DNA from: an uncultured Kordia sp.
GTDB lineage: Bacteria > Bacteroidota > Bacteroidia > Flavobacteriales > Flavobacteriaceae
Direction of reading: 5' to 3'
DNA length: 64,000 nt
Assembly: GCF_947496985.1 (NCBI RefSeq)
Contig: NZ_CANMEZ010000015.1
Coordinates: 29,374-93,373 of the forward strand
Shown: positions 1 to 7,616 of the stretch, in pieces
Position numbering within the stretch: the first letter of the stretch is position 1
Layout: each line of letters opens with the position of its first letter
Program-made: the position numbers and the translations under genes
The notes under the pieces: model-generated
What the model was told of the DNA's origin: nothing
Seen by the model: only the letters and a program-made list of their open reading frames with translations
The model's database searches: none

Positions 1-1773
1 TTACACGTTAACCCAAAAACAACTTTATTACACAATTATCCTGCAAAAGAAAAAGATACAATTCAAATAGAAAGCACACTCGTTTCTTCGGTTCATAGAG
101 CCTTAGAACCCTTACCAGTTCCACAATTTATTGGAAGTAATAGTTGGGTAATTGCACCGAAAAAAACTGCCACAGGAAAAGTATTATTTGCCAACGATCC
201 GCATATCGGATTTTCGCAACCTTCTGTTTGGTATGAAGCGCATATACACACGCCAACCTATGAAATTTACGGGTATTATTTAGCGGGAACTCCATTTCCA
301 ATGTTAGGCCACAACAGAAATATTGCCTACGGAATGACGATGTTTGAAAATGATGATATCGATTTTTATTGGGAAGAAAATAATCCGAAAGATGCAAACT
401 CATACAAAACACCAACTGGTTGGAAAAACTATAAAACGCATACAAAAACCATCCATATAAAAGATGCTGAAGACATTACACAAACGTATAAAACATCGCA
501 TCATGGACCTATTTTAAATGGTATTGCTGACGGAATTAACTTTGAAAAACCTGTTGCAATGTCTTGGGTGTATTTACAACATGAAAATCAATTATTGGAA
601 GCGTGCTATTTGATGTCTCATGCAAACAGTCAAGCTGAATTTGAAAAAAGTTTGCCTAAAATTCATGCTCCAGGATTAAACTTAATGTATGGTGATGCAC
701 AAGATAATATTGGTTGGTACGCTGTTGGAAAGCTTTTTGAACGTCCAGCACATGTAAACTCAAAACTATTTCTTGATGGCGCTTCTGGTAATGATGAACC
801 AATTCGTTTTATGAGGTTTGATGAAAATCCAAGTGCCACAAACCCTCCATGGAATTATGTATACTCTGCAAATAATCAACCTGATAGCATTGCAGGAAGC
901 CTGTATCCAGGATACTATCTTCCTGAAAACAGAGCTGAACGTATCAAAGAATTAATTGAAGAAAAAAACAATTGGACCAAGCAAGATATGATGAATATGA
1001 CGCTTGACGTAAAATCGAATATACATTTGAAAGCAATCAGAGAACTTTTGAATGTGATTGGTAAAAATGAATTTTCGGAACTTGAAAAAGAAGTGATCAA
1101 TATTTTACATATTTGGAATGGTGAAAATAAAACTACAGATATTGCACCAACTATTTATCACCGATTCATCAATCAATATTTAAAAAACACACTTTCAGAC
1201 GAATTGAATAAAGAAGCCTATGCACAATTACTAAAAACGCATATTTTAAAACGATTTGAAGCACCACTACTCTATCAGGAATCTATTTGGTATGATGATG
1301 TAAACACAACTTCGGTAAAAGAAACGAGAAGCGATATTTTACTAAAATCTTTCAAAGAAGCTGTTGCTTTACTTGAAGTTCAGTTTGGAAACAATACCAA
1401 TACCTGGACTTGGAATAAAGTACATACGGTTGAACATCCACATCCAATGGGACAAGTAGAAACCTTACGTCCATATTTTAATGTTGGACCATTTGAAGTT
1501 CCCGGAACACGCGAAGTAATTAACAATTTAGGCTATCATTATGAAGATACTGGCGAATACAATGTGTATTTTGGACCTTCTACACGACGTGTTATAGACT
1601 TTTCAGATATTGAAAATAGCATGAGTATTTTACCAACAGGACAATCCGGAAACTTGTTTAGTTCTCATTATCAAGATCAAGCAAAGATGTATGCGCAAGG
1701 AAGGTTTAGGAAAATGATGTTAAATACAGAAGAAATCAAACAGACCTCAAAAAACATCTTAACATTAAAATAA
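1..1773 (+). CDS. Penicillin acylase family protein (S45 Ntn hydrolase), 5' end missing
   Basis: The reading frame is open from base 1, so the gene starts upstream of the window; signal peptide and alpha chain are not visible. The residues before the first in-frame ATG (301) belong to the protein: they contain the processing site Gly-Ser-Asn-Ser-Trp, with the catalytic Ser codon at 136-138, which becomes the N-terminus of the beta chain after autocleavage. Further family marks are the NDPHIGF stretch shortly after it and SANNQ, matching the conserved oxyanion-hole Asn region. Members are periplasmic amidases that cleave acyl groups from beta-lactams, acyl-homoserine lactones or similar amides; the substrate here cannot be told. 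The 590 visible residues fit a beta chain. A lipoprotein and an aldehyde dehydrogenase follow on the same strand. Confidence 0.9.
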   Translation, partial: LHVNPKTTLLHNYPAKEKDTIQIESTLVSSVHRALEPLPVPQFIGSNSWVIAPKKTATGKVLFANDPHIGFSQPSVWYEAHIHTPTYEIYGYYLAGTPFPMLGHNRNIAYGMTMFENDDIDFYWEENNPKDANSYKTPTGWKNYKTHTKTIHIKDAEDITQTYKTSHHGPILNGIADGINFEKPVAMSWVYLQHENQLLEACYLMSHANSQAEFEKSLPKIHAPGLNLMYGDAQDNIGWYAVGKLFERPAHVNSKLFLDGASGNDEPIRFMRFDENPSATNPPWNYVYSANNQPDSIAGSLYPGYYLPENRAERIKELIEEKNNWTKQDMMNMTLDVKSNIHLKAIRELLNVIGKNEFSELEKEVINILHIWNGENKTTDIAPTIYHRFINQYLKNTLSDELNKEAYAQLLKTHILKRFEAPLLYQESIWYDDVNTTSVKETRSDILLKSFKEAVALLEVQFGNNTNTWTWNKVHTVEHPHPMGQVETLRPYFNVGPFEVPGTREVINNLGYHYEDTGEYNVYFGPSTRRVIDFSDIENSMSILPTGQSGNLFSSHYQDQAKMYAQGRFRKMMLNTEEIKQTSKNILTLK

Positions 1774-1822
1774 AAAATAGTAATTTACAATCGTTTTTAA
1801 CATAAATTCTAAAACGTCAGTA

Positions 1823-2347
1823 ATGAAGAAAACACTATTGATTTTAAGTATTTTACTCTTTTTATCTTGTGGTAGTTATTACAAAATGGCTAACTTTTAC
1901 AATGCACATAAGAACGATGATAAGGTAACTGCTGTGCAAGTTCCGCGTTTTATGTTTGCTGTACTAAAAGGGCTTTCTCCAGAAATGAATTCCGTTTTAG
2001 GAAATGTAAACGACCTCCGTTTTATACAGTTGCAACCGCAAGATCAACCTGAAGAACGAACTATTCAAGCAGAAATAAATCAATTAACAAATGAACGTTT
2101 TACAGATATTTTCAGAAAAAATGATGAATTCAAACGTACATTAATTTCTGTTAGAGAAGTTGGGACTTCCATCAGAGAAGTCATTGTTCATAAGACTTCT
2201 GGCGGAAAACATACTGTTTTATATTTAAATGGAAATTTCAATCCTGCTACCATAAGAGACTACGCAGAAACTGGTAAATTTGATAACTTAACACAATCGC
2301 TTACACAACAATATTTATGGAATACAACTGCTCCGAAATCATTTTAG
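1823..2347 (+). CDS. DUF4252-like lipoprotein
   Basis: A 174-residue protein with a lipoprotein signal peptide: Lys-Lys, a hydrophobic core and the lipobox LSC with Cys16, so it is probably anchored in the membrane facing the periplasm. The body (residues 35-165) resembles the DUF4252 family of small Bacteroidetes lipoproteins, seen in the pattern of short beta strands and the conserved VREVG/GKHTVLYLNG region. The function of that family is not established. The gene lies 49 bases after the acylase, and its last 31 bases overlap the start of the aldehyde dehydrogenase, so these two are probably co-transcribed. Confidence 0.75.
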   Translation: MKKTLLILSILLFLSCGSYYKMANFYNAHKNDDKVTAVQVPRFMFAVLKGLSPEMNSVLGNVNDLRFIQLQPQDQPEERTIQAEINQLTNERFTDIFRKNDEFKRTLISVREVGTSIREVIVHKTSGGKHTVLYLNGNFNPATIRDYAETGKFDNLTQSLTQQYLWNTTAPKSF

Positions 2348-3696
2348 CACAAAAAAACTTTTTTGCTTCAGGACGCACTAAAAATGTTCATTACAGAAAA
2401 ACAGTTTTAAAAAAGTTACTCAAAGAGGTTCGCAAACGTGAAAACGATATTTGTGACGCGTTGTATGCAGATTTCAAAAAACCAAAATTTGAATCTGTAA
2501 TGACTGAAACTGGCATTGTGATTTCTGAGTTACAATTAACGATTCGTAAATTAAAATCGTGGACAAAACCGAAACGCGTATTTCCATCAGTATTAAATTT
2601 TCCTTCAAAGGACAGAGTTTACTCTGAACCATACGGAACTACCTTAGTAATTGCACCTTGGAATTACCCATATCAATTATCATTAGCACCGTTAATTGGA
2701 GCTGTCGCAGCAGGAAATACAGTTGTTATAAAACCTTCCGAATTAACACCTAATACATCCAAAATTATAGCAGAAATTGTTTCAGAGGTATTTGAAAAAG
2801 ACCATGTAACCGTTGTACAAGGCGGAATTTCTGTTTCTCAAAAACTATTAGCAGAACGCTGGGATTATATTTTCTTTACAGGAAGTGTCAATGTTGGAAA
2901 AATTATTGCAAAAGCTGCTGCGCCACATTTAACACCAGTGACCTTAGAACTTGGCGGAAAAAACCCTTGCATTGTTGATATTCATACAGATTTTGAATTG
3001 GCTGCAAAACGGATTGTTTGGGGAAAATTCTTGAATGCAGGACAAACCTGTATTGCTCCCGATTATCTAATTGTACAAGCACAAGCAAAATTTGATTTTA
3101 CAAAGGCTTTAATTGACGAAATAAAAGCTGCTTATGGTGAAAACCCACAAGAATCACCTGATTATACACGTATTGTAAACGAAAAAAACTTTAATCGTTT
3201 AACTTCCATGATTAAAGAGGATGAAGTATTATTTGGCGGAGTTACCGATAAAGACGATTTGTACATTGCACCAACAATATTAGATGAACCTGCACTAGAT
3301 AGCGAAGCGATGAGAGACGAAATTTTTGGTCCTATCCTACCAATTCAAGTATATTCATCATTAGAAGATATTAGTAACATTATAGCAAATTATGAAAAGC
3401 CATTGGCTTTATATGTATTTTCAAAAGACGCAAAATTTGCAAACCGAATGATTACACGTCATTCTTTTGGTGGTGGTGCTATTAATGACACCGTAATGCA
3501 TTTCGGAAACCACAGACTTCCGTTTGGTGGTGTTGGTGAAAGTGGTATGGGTGCGTATCATGGAAAGCTTAGCTTTGACACATTTTCACATAAAAAATCT
3601 GTTATCAAAAAAGCAAATTGGCTCGATATTCCTATTCGATATGCTCCATATAATGGAAAAATGAAACTTTTAAAGTTTTTTCTAAAGTATTTTTAG
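2317..3696 (+). CDS. Aldehyde dehydrogenase (class 3-like)
   Basis: NAD(P)-dependent oxidation of aldehydes to carboxylates. At 459 residues it is the short ALDH3-type length, lacking the longer N-terminus of class 1/2 enzymes. The catalytic machinery is intact: Glu211 in LELGGKNP and nucleophile Cys245 in NAGQTC; the Rossmann signature TGSVNVGK and the C-terminal FGG...ESGMG region are present. A hydrophobic/basic tail ends in FFLKYF, recalling membrane-associated fatty aldehyde dehydrogenases. The ATG at 2317 overlaps the preceding gene by 31 bases; no other Met lies near the N-terminus (the next is about residue 62), so this start is preferred. The substrate is not predictable from sequence alone. 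Confidence 0.92.
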   Translation: MEYNCSEIILAQKNFFASGRTKNVHYRKTVLKKLLKEVRKRENDICDALYADFKKPKFESVMTETGIVISELQLTIRKLKSWTKPKRVFPSVLNFPSKDRVYSEPYGTTLVIAPWNYPYQLSLAPLIGAVAAGNTVVIKPSELTPNTSKIIAEIVSEVFEKDHVTVVQGGISVSQKLLAERWDYIFFTGSVNVGKIIAKAAAPHLTPVTLELGGKNPCIVDIHTDFELAAKRIVWGKFLNAGQTCIAPDYLIVQAQAKFDFTKALIDEIKAAYGENPQESPDYTRIVNEKNFNRLTSMIKEDEVLFGGVTDKDDLYIAPTILDEPALDSEAMRDEIFGPILPIQVYSSLEDISNIIANYEKPLALYVFSKDAKFANRMITRHSFGGGAINDTVMHFGNHRLPFGGVGESGMGAYHGKLSFDTFSHKKSVIKKANWLDIPIRYAPYNGKMKLLKFFLKYF

Positions 3697-3726
3697 TAAT
3701 TTTTCATCAAAATTTAACTGCATATA

Positions 3727-3751
3727 CTACACAATTTCTATTTCTGTGTAG
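3727..3751 (+). terminator. Hairpin after the aldehyde dehydrogenase
   Basis: Inverted repeat CTACACA - 11 bases - TGTGTAG followed by a short T run (GATTTTT). It lies 30 bases after the dehydrogenase stop and 34 bases before the TTG start of the TPR-AraC regulator, so it may be a weak terminator or an operator for the regulator gene. No second copy was seen elsewhere in the window. Confidence 0.4.
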
Positions 3752-3784
3752 AAAGATTTTTCGTATAATTAAACTAAAAATTCA

Positions 3785-5590
3785 TTGAAGAATACATTAT
3801 CATTTACCATCTGTATACTATTTACTATTTATAGCTATAGCTTTGTTCAATCTCAAAAAAAACAAGATACTACTGATATAAAATCATTTACAGATACTGA
3901 GTTGATTAAATGTATAGAAGAATATTTACGTTCTGACCAAGAAGATGTAACTAATCTTTATATCAATACATTATACGAAAGAGCCTTAAAACAATTAAAT
4001 AGCTTAAACATTGTAAAAAGTTATTTTTACTACGCTTACGCAGAAGATGTAAAAGGAAAATACAAAGATGCGTCCGAATACATATACAAAGCGCTAGGTA
4101 CTGGTATTGAGTTAAACGAAAAAGACAGTGAATTTCTATTCAGAGTATATTCACTACGTGGAAAAATACGTGAACAGGAAACAGAAGATTCACTAGCACA
4201 TAAAGATTTTAAGACTTCTCTTGATATTTCAATCAAATATAATAATGATGTTGGAGAAGCAAATGCAATTGCAAATCTTGGTAAACTTAGACGCAAAGCT
4301 AAAGAATATCTTCAAGCATTGGCACATTACAAAACTGCTTATGAAATTGCTATAAAAACGGATAATGAAACGACTATAAAAACGGATGATTTTTACGAAA
4401 TTTCTAGAATCAATATCATTATGGGAGTTGGTGGTTCGTATTTAAAACTAAAACAACCCGATTCTGCTCTTAAGTACATAGAAAAAGGAATTAAGCGTAG
4501 TCGTAACTATGGTGATATTGAAGGAGTAAGTTATTTTTACAATGATTACGGAATTGCGTATGAACTAAAAAAAGAGTATAAAAAAGCATTAGAATATTTT
4601 GAGAAAGCAGAAAAAATAATTCTAGAGTTTAAAAATAAGGTACGCACTATTGAAGTCTATTATCATATTGCAAAATGCCATCACAAATTAGATGATTATG
4701 AAAAATCAAACGCTTTTATAAAAAAAGCAATTGCCATCATTAATGAAAAAAATGAAAACGATCCTAAAAGCAAGAAATTTATACCAAATGATTATAAACG
4801 TTTATTAACGTTATTAATTAAAAATCATGGAAAACTTGGTAATACTGAACAATTAGACAGTTACATCAACACACAACTTATTGAAATTGATGAGCATACA
4901 GAAAAAAGAGATCAATATATACGAAACGAACTTTTTGGTTTCCTAAAAGAAAAGAGTGATCTTGAAACTTTAAAACAAATTGTCATAGAAAGACAAGAAA
5001 ATAATTACAAATTAAATACCATTCTTCGTTATTCTTTATTGATTTTATCTATACTCATAATTGTAGGTTCTATTGTCATCTATAGAAATCAACAAAAGAA
5101 GAAAGCTCGTTTTAGAGAGTTGAATATTAAAATTGCAGCATTAAAATACGAGCAACGAATCACTATTGAAGAAAAAACGAAATCTAAAAAGACAACAATA
5201 ACTTCTCAACCTAAAAAAGAAGTTATGATTACTGATAAAAAAGTAACTGCAATTTTAGAATCCTTAAAAAAGTTTGAACAACAAGAACATTATCTAGACA
5301 CTAATTGTAATTTACGATTTGTAGCCAAAAAAGTAAAAACGAATGCTACTTATCTTTCCAAAATCATTAATACAGACAAAGGAATAAGCTTCAATGAATA
5401 CATTACTGACTTACGAATGCAGTATACATTAAAGCGTTTACAAACTGATCCTTTATTTAGAGCATACTCTGTAAAATCTATTGCACAAGAAGTAGGTTAT
5501 AAAAGTGCTGATTCCTTCACGAAGCACTTTAAAAACTACACACAGCTCTATCCTTCCTACTACATTAAGAACCTGAAAAAAAATAATTAA
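3785..5590 (+). CDS. TPR - transmembrane - AraC-type HTH regulator
   Basis: A 601-residue membrane-bound one-component regulator. Residues 1-22 form an uncleaved or cleaved signal segment; about 60-400 are tetratricopeptide-like helical repeats, expected in the periplasm; a single transmembrane helix (LSILIIVGSIVIY) is near 415-430, followed by a charged linker. A C-terminal AraC/XylS DNA-binding domain (about 500-597) carries the two HTH units, including IAQEVGYKSADSFTKHFK. The start is TTG at 3785; an in-frame TAA at 3770-3772 rules out a longer start. It is immediately upstream of six leader-peptide genes, and a similar protein at 19566-21287 sits among other leader peptides, so control of, or response to, these peptides is a reasonable inference. 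Confidence 0.85.
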   Translation: MKNTLSFTICILFTIYSYSFVQSQKKQDTTDIKSFTDTELIKCIEEYLRSDQEDVTNLYINTLYERALKQLNSLNIVKSYFYYAYAEDVKGKYKDASEYIYKALGTGIELNEKDSEFLFRVYSLRGKIREQETEDSLAHKDFKTSLDISIKYNNDVGEANAIANLGKLRRKAKEYLQALAHYKTAYEIAIKTDNETTIKTDDFYEISRINIIMGVGGSYLKLKQPDSALKYIEKGIKRSRNYGDIEGVSYFYNDYGIAYELKKEYKKALEYFEKAEKIILEFKNKVRTIEVYYHIAKCHHKLDDYEKSNAFIKKAIAIINEKNENDPKSKKFIPNDYKRLLTLLIKNHGKLGNTEQLDSYINTQLIEIDEHTEKRDQYIRNELFGFLKEKSDLETLKQIVIERQENNYKLNTILRYSLLILSILIIVGSIVIYRNQQKKKARFRELNIKIAALKYEQRITIEEKTKSKKTTITSQPKKEVMITDKKVTAILESLKKFEQQEHYLDTNCNLRFVAKKVKTNATYLSKIINTDKGISFNEYITDLRMQYTLKRLQTDPLFRAYSVKSIAQEVGYKSADSFTKHFKNYTQLYPSYYIKNLKKNN

Positions 5591-5626
5591 ATACAACCCT
5601 ATTTTGTTTAGTTTAGGGTGCGTAAA

Positions 5627-5658
5627 TTGTAAAATTTGCGTTGATATTTCTATGTTTG
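5627..5658 (+). promoter_or_regulatory. Bacteroidetes-type promoter for the first leader-peptide gene
   Basis: TATGTTTG at 5651-5658 is a perfect match to the Bacteroidetes -7 element TAnnTTTG, with a TTG (5627-5629) 21 bases upstream as a possible -33 element. Transcription would begin near 5665, giving a leader of about 45 bases before the ATG at 5711. The site follows the regulator stop by about 60 bases. Confidence 0.5.
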
Positions 5659-5710
5659 ACGCAGTAATAATTCACAAATTTTATTATTAAATCATTAAAA
5701 ATAAACTATT

Positions 5711-5863
5711 ATGAAAAAAAGTAAACAAAACAAGAATCTTCAATTACAGAAAGTAAGTATCGCTAAAATTACTATTGAAAATTTAGCAAAAATTAAAGGT
5801 GGAACACGCTCTACAGCATTAGGTGCTACAAATGAAGCTGAGCATACTTGTGTACTATTTTAA
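5711..5863 (+). CDS. Double-glycine leader peptide, 50 aa
   Basis: A 50-residue ORF beginning MKKSKQNKNLQLQK and ending ...AEHTCVLF. Residues 1-31 form a basic, leucine/isoleucine-punctuated leader ending in IKGG, like the Bacteroidetes natural-product precursors that NCBI labels class I lanthipeptide. The core after GG is 19 residues with three Thr, one Ser and one Cys. The segment IKGGTRSTA is shared with the next gene (5958-6152), so the two are paralogues. It has a good promoter upstream and a hairpin downstream. Export would be by a C39-peptidase transporter cutting after GG; none is in this window. Whether the core is modified is unknown. Confidence 0.7.
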   Translation: MKKSKQNKNLQLQKVSIAKITIENLAKIKGGTRSTALGATNEAEHTCVLF

Positions 5864-5888
5864 ATCCTCTATCAACCAATTAATTCCC

Positions 5889-5931
5889 TGCATACATGAC
5901 AAGAATAATTCATTATCATGTAGCATTTTCA
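5889..5931 (+). terminator. Hairpin between the first two leader-peptide genes
   Basis: TACATGA (5893-5899) and TCATGTA (5916-5922) pair, extended by GC/GC across a bulge, and are followed by a T-rich stretch. It looks like a partial terminator that may let some transcription through to the second peptide. Confidence 0.4.
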
Positions 5932-5957
5932 TTATTAATTTCTAAAACTAAACAAGT

Positions 5958-6152
5958 ATGAAGAAAAGTATCAGAAAAAGTGTATTGACATTAAAAAAAG
6001 TAAATATTGCTAATATAAATACGAAGCATTTATTCGAAATAAAAGGTGGAACGCGTTCCACTGCAGAACACGGAATGTCGGATCACACAGTAAACTGTAC
6101 TGATCCTTGTGACAACTTAGCATCTGAAAATTCGTGTGTCTGCCACTTTTAG
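5958..6152 (+). CDS. Double-glycine leader peptide, 64 aa
   Basis: 64 residues: a basic leader (MKKSIRKSVLTLKK...) ending in IKGG at about residue 31, then a core with four Cys, including a C-x-C pair at the end (SCVCHF), and several Ser/Thr. The leader end and the first core residues (GGTRSTA) match the preceding gene, marking a tandem duplication with diverged cores. Resembles a lanthipeptide-type or disulfide-bonded secreted peptide precursor. No modification enzyme is nearby, so the mature form is unknown. Confidence 0.78.
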   Translation: MKKSIRKSVLTLKKVNIANINTKHLFEIKGGTRSTAEHGMSDHTVNCTDPCDNLASENSCVCHF

Positions 6153-6158
6153 TCCTAA

Positions 6159-6289
6159 TTCGTTTAATATAGGTTTGCATTGTTTTTTTTCTGGATAAAT
6201 ACTTCTTAATATTATTCTCAGATCGATCAAGTACTGGGAAAGTCTACCCCTAAAAGTAGGCGTTACATTAACATTTAAAATTTCTATTT
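6159..6289 (+). repeat. Duplicated promoter/leader region, copy 1
   Basis: About 130 bases ahead of the 6290 peptide gene that recur ahead of the 6746 gene. The unit runs from TTCGTTTAA through a -7-like element (TAGGTTTG, 6170-6177) to a strongly conserved block: CTCAGATCGATC, AGTACTGGGAAAG, then AGTAGGCGTTACATTAACAT. This block would lie in a roughly 100-base untranslated leader. Pairings CTCAG/CTGGG and CCTA/TAGG can form in both copies, suggesting a structured RNA or a regulator site. Boundaries were placed by eye. Confidence 0.65.
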
Positions 6290-6490
6290 ATGAAAAAAAA
6301 GAAATTAAAATCATTGCACGTTAATAAGGAAAAAATAAGTTCTTTAGCTGCAATGCAAAGTATTAAAGGAGCATCTTGGATTTGCACTGGAGCTACTTGC
6401 TTTAATTGTCCACATCAAGGTCAAACCAATGAAGGTCCATGTCCAGGAGGTACTTCTGGCTGTATCCCTAATGGTTGTCATATACCATAG
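6290..6490 (+). CDS. Cys-rich leader peptide, 66 aa
   Basis: 66 residues beginning MKKKKLKSLHVNKEKISSL, the typical leader of Bacteroidetes lanthipeptide-like precursors. The leader ends SIKGA rather than GG, an unusual processing site. The core carries six Cys and ends with EGPCPGGTSGC...GCHIP. The same C-terminal motif, with small changes, is in the peptide at 6746-6982, so the pair arose by duplication together with the upstream 130 bases. A strong hairpin terminator follows at 6526. Function unknown; a secreted Cys-bridged peptide is the simplest reading. Confidence 0.78.
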   Translation: MKKKKLKSLHVNKEKISSLAAMQSIKGASWICTGATCFNCPHQGQTNEGPCPGGTSGCIPNGCHIP

Positions 6491-6525
6491 ACATCATTTC
6501 ATATAAAATATCTAGGTTAAACACG

Positions 6526-6558
6526 AAAGAGAATGTAGTAAAATGCATTCTCTTTTTT
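6526..6558 (+). terminator. Rho-independent terminator
   Basis: Perfect 10-bp stem AAAGAGAATG / CATTCTCTTT with a 10-base loop and a following T run. It ends the 6290 gene. The same stem sequence recurs at 7011 and 7271. Confidence 0.85.
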
Positions 6559-6618
6559 ATATACTATTGAATTAAATGCATAAACACTAAAAACCAATTA
6601 TATTAAATACTGATCTAT

Positions 6619-6745
6619 TTCGTTTAAATTGGGTTTGTCTTTCTTTTTTTCTACTCAAAACTCTCATAATATTGTTCTCAGATCGATCTAGTACTGGGAA
6701 AGCCGAAACCCTAAATAGTAGGCGTTACATTAACATTATTTTATT
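6619..6745 (+). repeat. Duplicated promoter/leader region, copy 2
   Basis: Second copy of the unit at 6159-6289, ahead of the 6746 peptide gene. The block CTCAGATCGATC...AGTACTGGGAAAG and GTAGGCGTTACATTAACATT is nearly unchanged, while the stretch between the two parts has diverged. The CCTA/TAGG pairing is kept with a loop one base longer. Preservation of this untranslated block next to diverged coding cores points to a selected regulatory role. Confidence 0.65.
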
Positions 6746-6982
6746 ATGAAAAAAAGAAATTTAAAATCCTTAAATATCAAAAAGGAAAAAGTAAGCGTAT
6801 TAAACAACCTTACAGGAGGTTTTGGATTTACAAGTTTTGTTGGTTGTCATTCGAACATTTCTTTATGCTTATGTTCTGGAAGCCCTATTTGTAATGGAAC
6901 TCCTTTACAAACTGATGAAGGTCCATGTCCGGGAGGAACTGCAGGTTGTGAAAACGGCACAGGAACTTGTCAAATACCGTAG
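6746..6982 (+). CDS. Double-glycine Cys-rich leader peptide, 78 aa
   Basis: 78 residues with leader MKKRNLKSLNIKKEKVSVL...LTGG (GG at about residues 24-25) and a core of about 53 residues with seven Cys, among them C-L-C and the C-terminal block DEGPCPGGTAGC...TCQIP shared with the 6290 peptide. An overlapping ORF in another frame (6822-7043) has no leader and is disregarded. It is transcribed from the duplicated upstream region and ended by the hairpin at 7011. Probably a secreted, bridged peptide; activity unknown. Confidence 0.8.
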   Translation: MKKRNLKSLNIKKEKVSVLNNLTGGFGFTSFVGCHSNISLCLCSGSPICNGTPLQTDEGPCPGGTAGCENGTGTCQIP

Positions 6983-7010
6983 AGTTAATATATATTTTAG
7001 TTTAAACATG

Positions 7011-7041
7011 AAAGAGAATGTAAATAGTTGCATTCTCTTTT
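7011..7041 (+). terminator. Rho-independent terminator
   Basis: Stem AAAGAGAATG / CATTCTCTTT, 10 bp, loop TAAATAGTTG, ending in TTTT. It is 28 bases after the 6746 gene stop and has the same stem as the terminator at 6526, so it was duplicated with the gene. Confidence 0.8.
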
Positions 7042-7097
7042 GAATTAAGGAAAAGCTGAAAACCATAAGAGTAAGCATAATTTAACTTTATTTAGAT

Positions 7098-7247
7098 ATG
7101 AAAAAAAAGAAAAATATCAGATTATCATTAAGAAAAAATATGATTTCCTCTTTCAATTTACTTAATGTAAAAGGAGGTAATGATGAACTAACTGCTTCTG
7201 GTTGTGGATGCCAAAACTCAATAGCAATATGCCGTCCTACATTTTAA
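7098..7247 (+). CDS. Double-glycine leader peptide, 49 aa
   Basis: A 49-residue ORF: basic leader MKKKKNIRLSLRKNMISSF...VKGG (GG at residues 26-27) and a 22-residue core with a G-C-G-C motif and a third Cys four residues from the end. Ser and Thr residues precede the Cys residues, which would allow thioether rings if lanthionine enzymes act on it. It sits between two terminators (7011 and 7271), so it is probably transcribed separately. Confidence 0.68.
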   Translation: MKKKKNIRLSLRKNMISSFNLLNVKGGNDELTASGCGCQNSIAICRPTF

Positions 7248-7270
7248 ATTAAAAAATATTTATTGTTTTG

Positions 7271-7305
7271 AAAGAGAATACGGTTTTACAGTATTCTCTT
7301 TTTTA
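7271..7305 (+). terminator. Rho-independent terminator
   Basis: Stem AAAGAGAATAC / GTATTCTCTTT, 11 bp, followed by a T run. It ends the 49-aa peptide gene and shares its stem with the terminators at 6526 and 7011. Confidence 0.85.
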
Positions 7306-7370
7306 TATTCTGATAAGACTTTGGTGTAATTTTTGATAAAATAAAGCATATTAACATTAACAAAATTATT

Positions 7371-7514
7371 ATGAAAAAGGTATCAAACAAGTACTTTCAG
7401 TTAAACAAAATGAACGTATCTAAATTAAACACAGAAACTAAGAATGCAATTTTAGGAGGTAATCCTCCATTTTCAAGAACAACTGTAGATTTTAATACTA
7501 GAAATAATTGTTAA
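7371..7514 (+). CDS. Double-glycine leader peptide, 47 aa
   Basis: A 47-residue ORF: leader MKKVSNKYFQLNKMNVSKL...ILGG (GG at residues 29-30) and a short 17-residue core with a Pro-Pro, three Thr, one Ser and a single C-terminal Cys. The leader has the same Leu/Lys/Ser spacing as its neighbours. It is the last of the six-gene array and has its own terminator at 7557. The terminal single Cys would permit one ring or dimerisation. Confidence 0.65.
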   Translation: MKKVSNKYFQLNKMNVSKLNTETKNAILGGNPPFSRTTVDFNTRNNC

Positions 7515-7556
7515 TACAAACTGAAAGAGCAATCTTAGTTAAATAAAATATTTTAC

Positions 7557-7588
7557 AACCAAAGAAGTTAATTTCTTTGGTTTTTTTG
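7557..7588 (+). terminator. Rho-independent terminator closing the peptide array
   Basis: Stem AACCAAAGAA / TTCTTTGGTT, 10 bp, loop of 6 bases and a run of seven T. It separates the leader-peptide array from the nitroreductase gene. Confidence 0.85.
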
Positions 7589-7616
7589 TTCTCAGTAAGA
7601 TTAGTAAGTTTGTTAC

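Noticed and set aside
1823..2347. A frameshift between the lipoprotein and the aldehyde dehydrogenase, because they overlap
   Set aside because: Both proteins are complete in their own frames; a 31-base overlap is compatible with a normal operon.
6822..7043. A 73-aa ORF overlapping the 6746 peptide in another frame
   Set aside because: It has no GG leader and runs through the terminator at 7011; it is a shadow of the real peptide gene.
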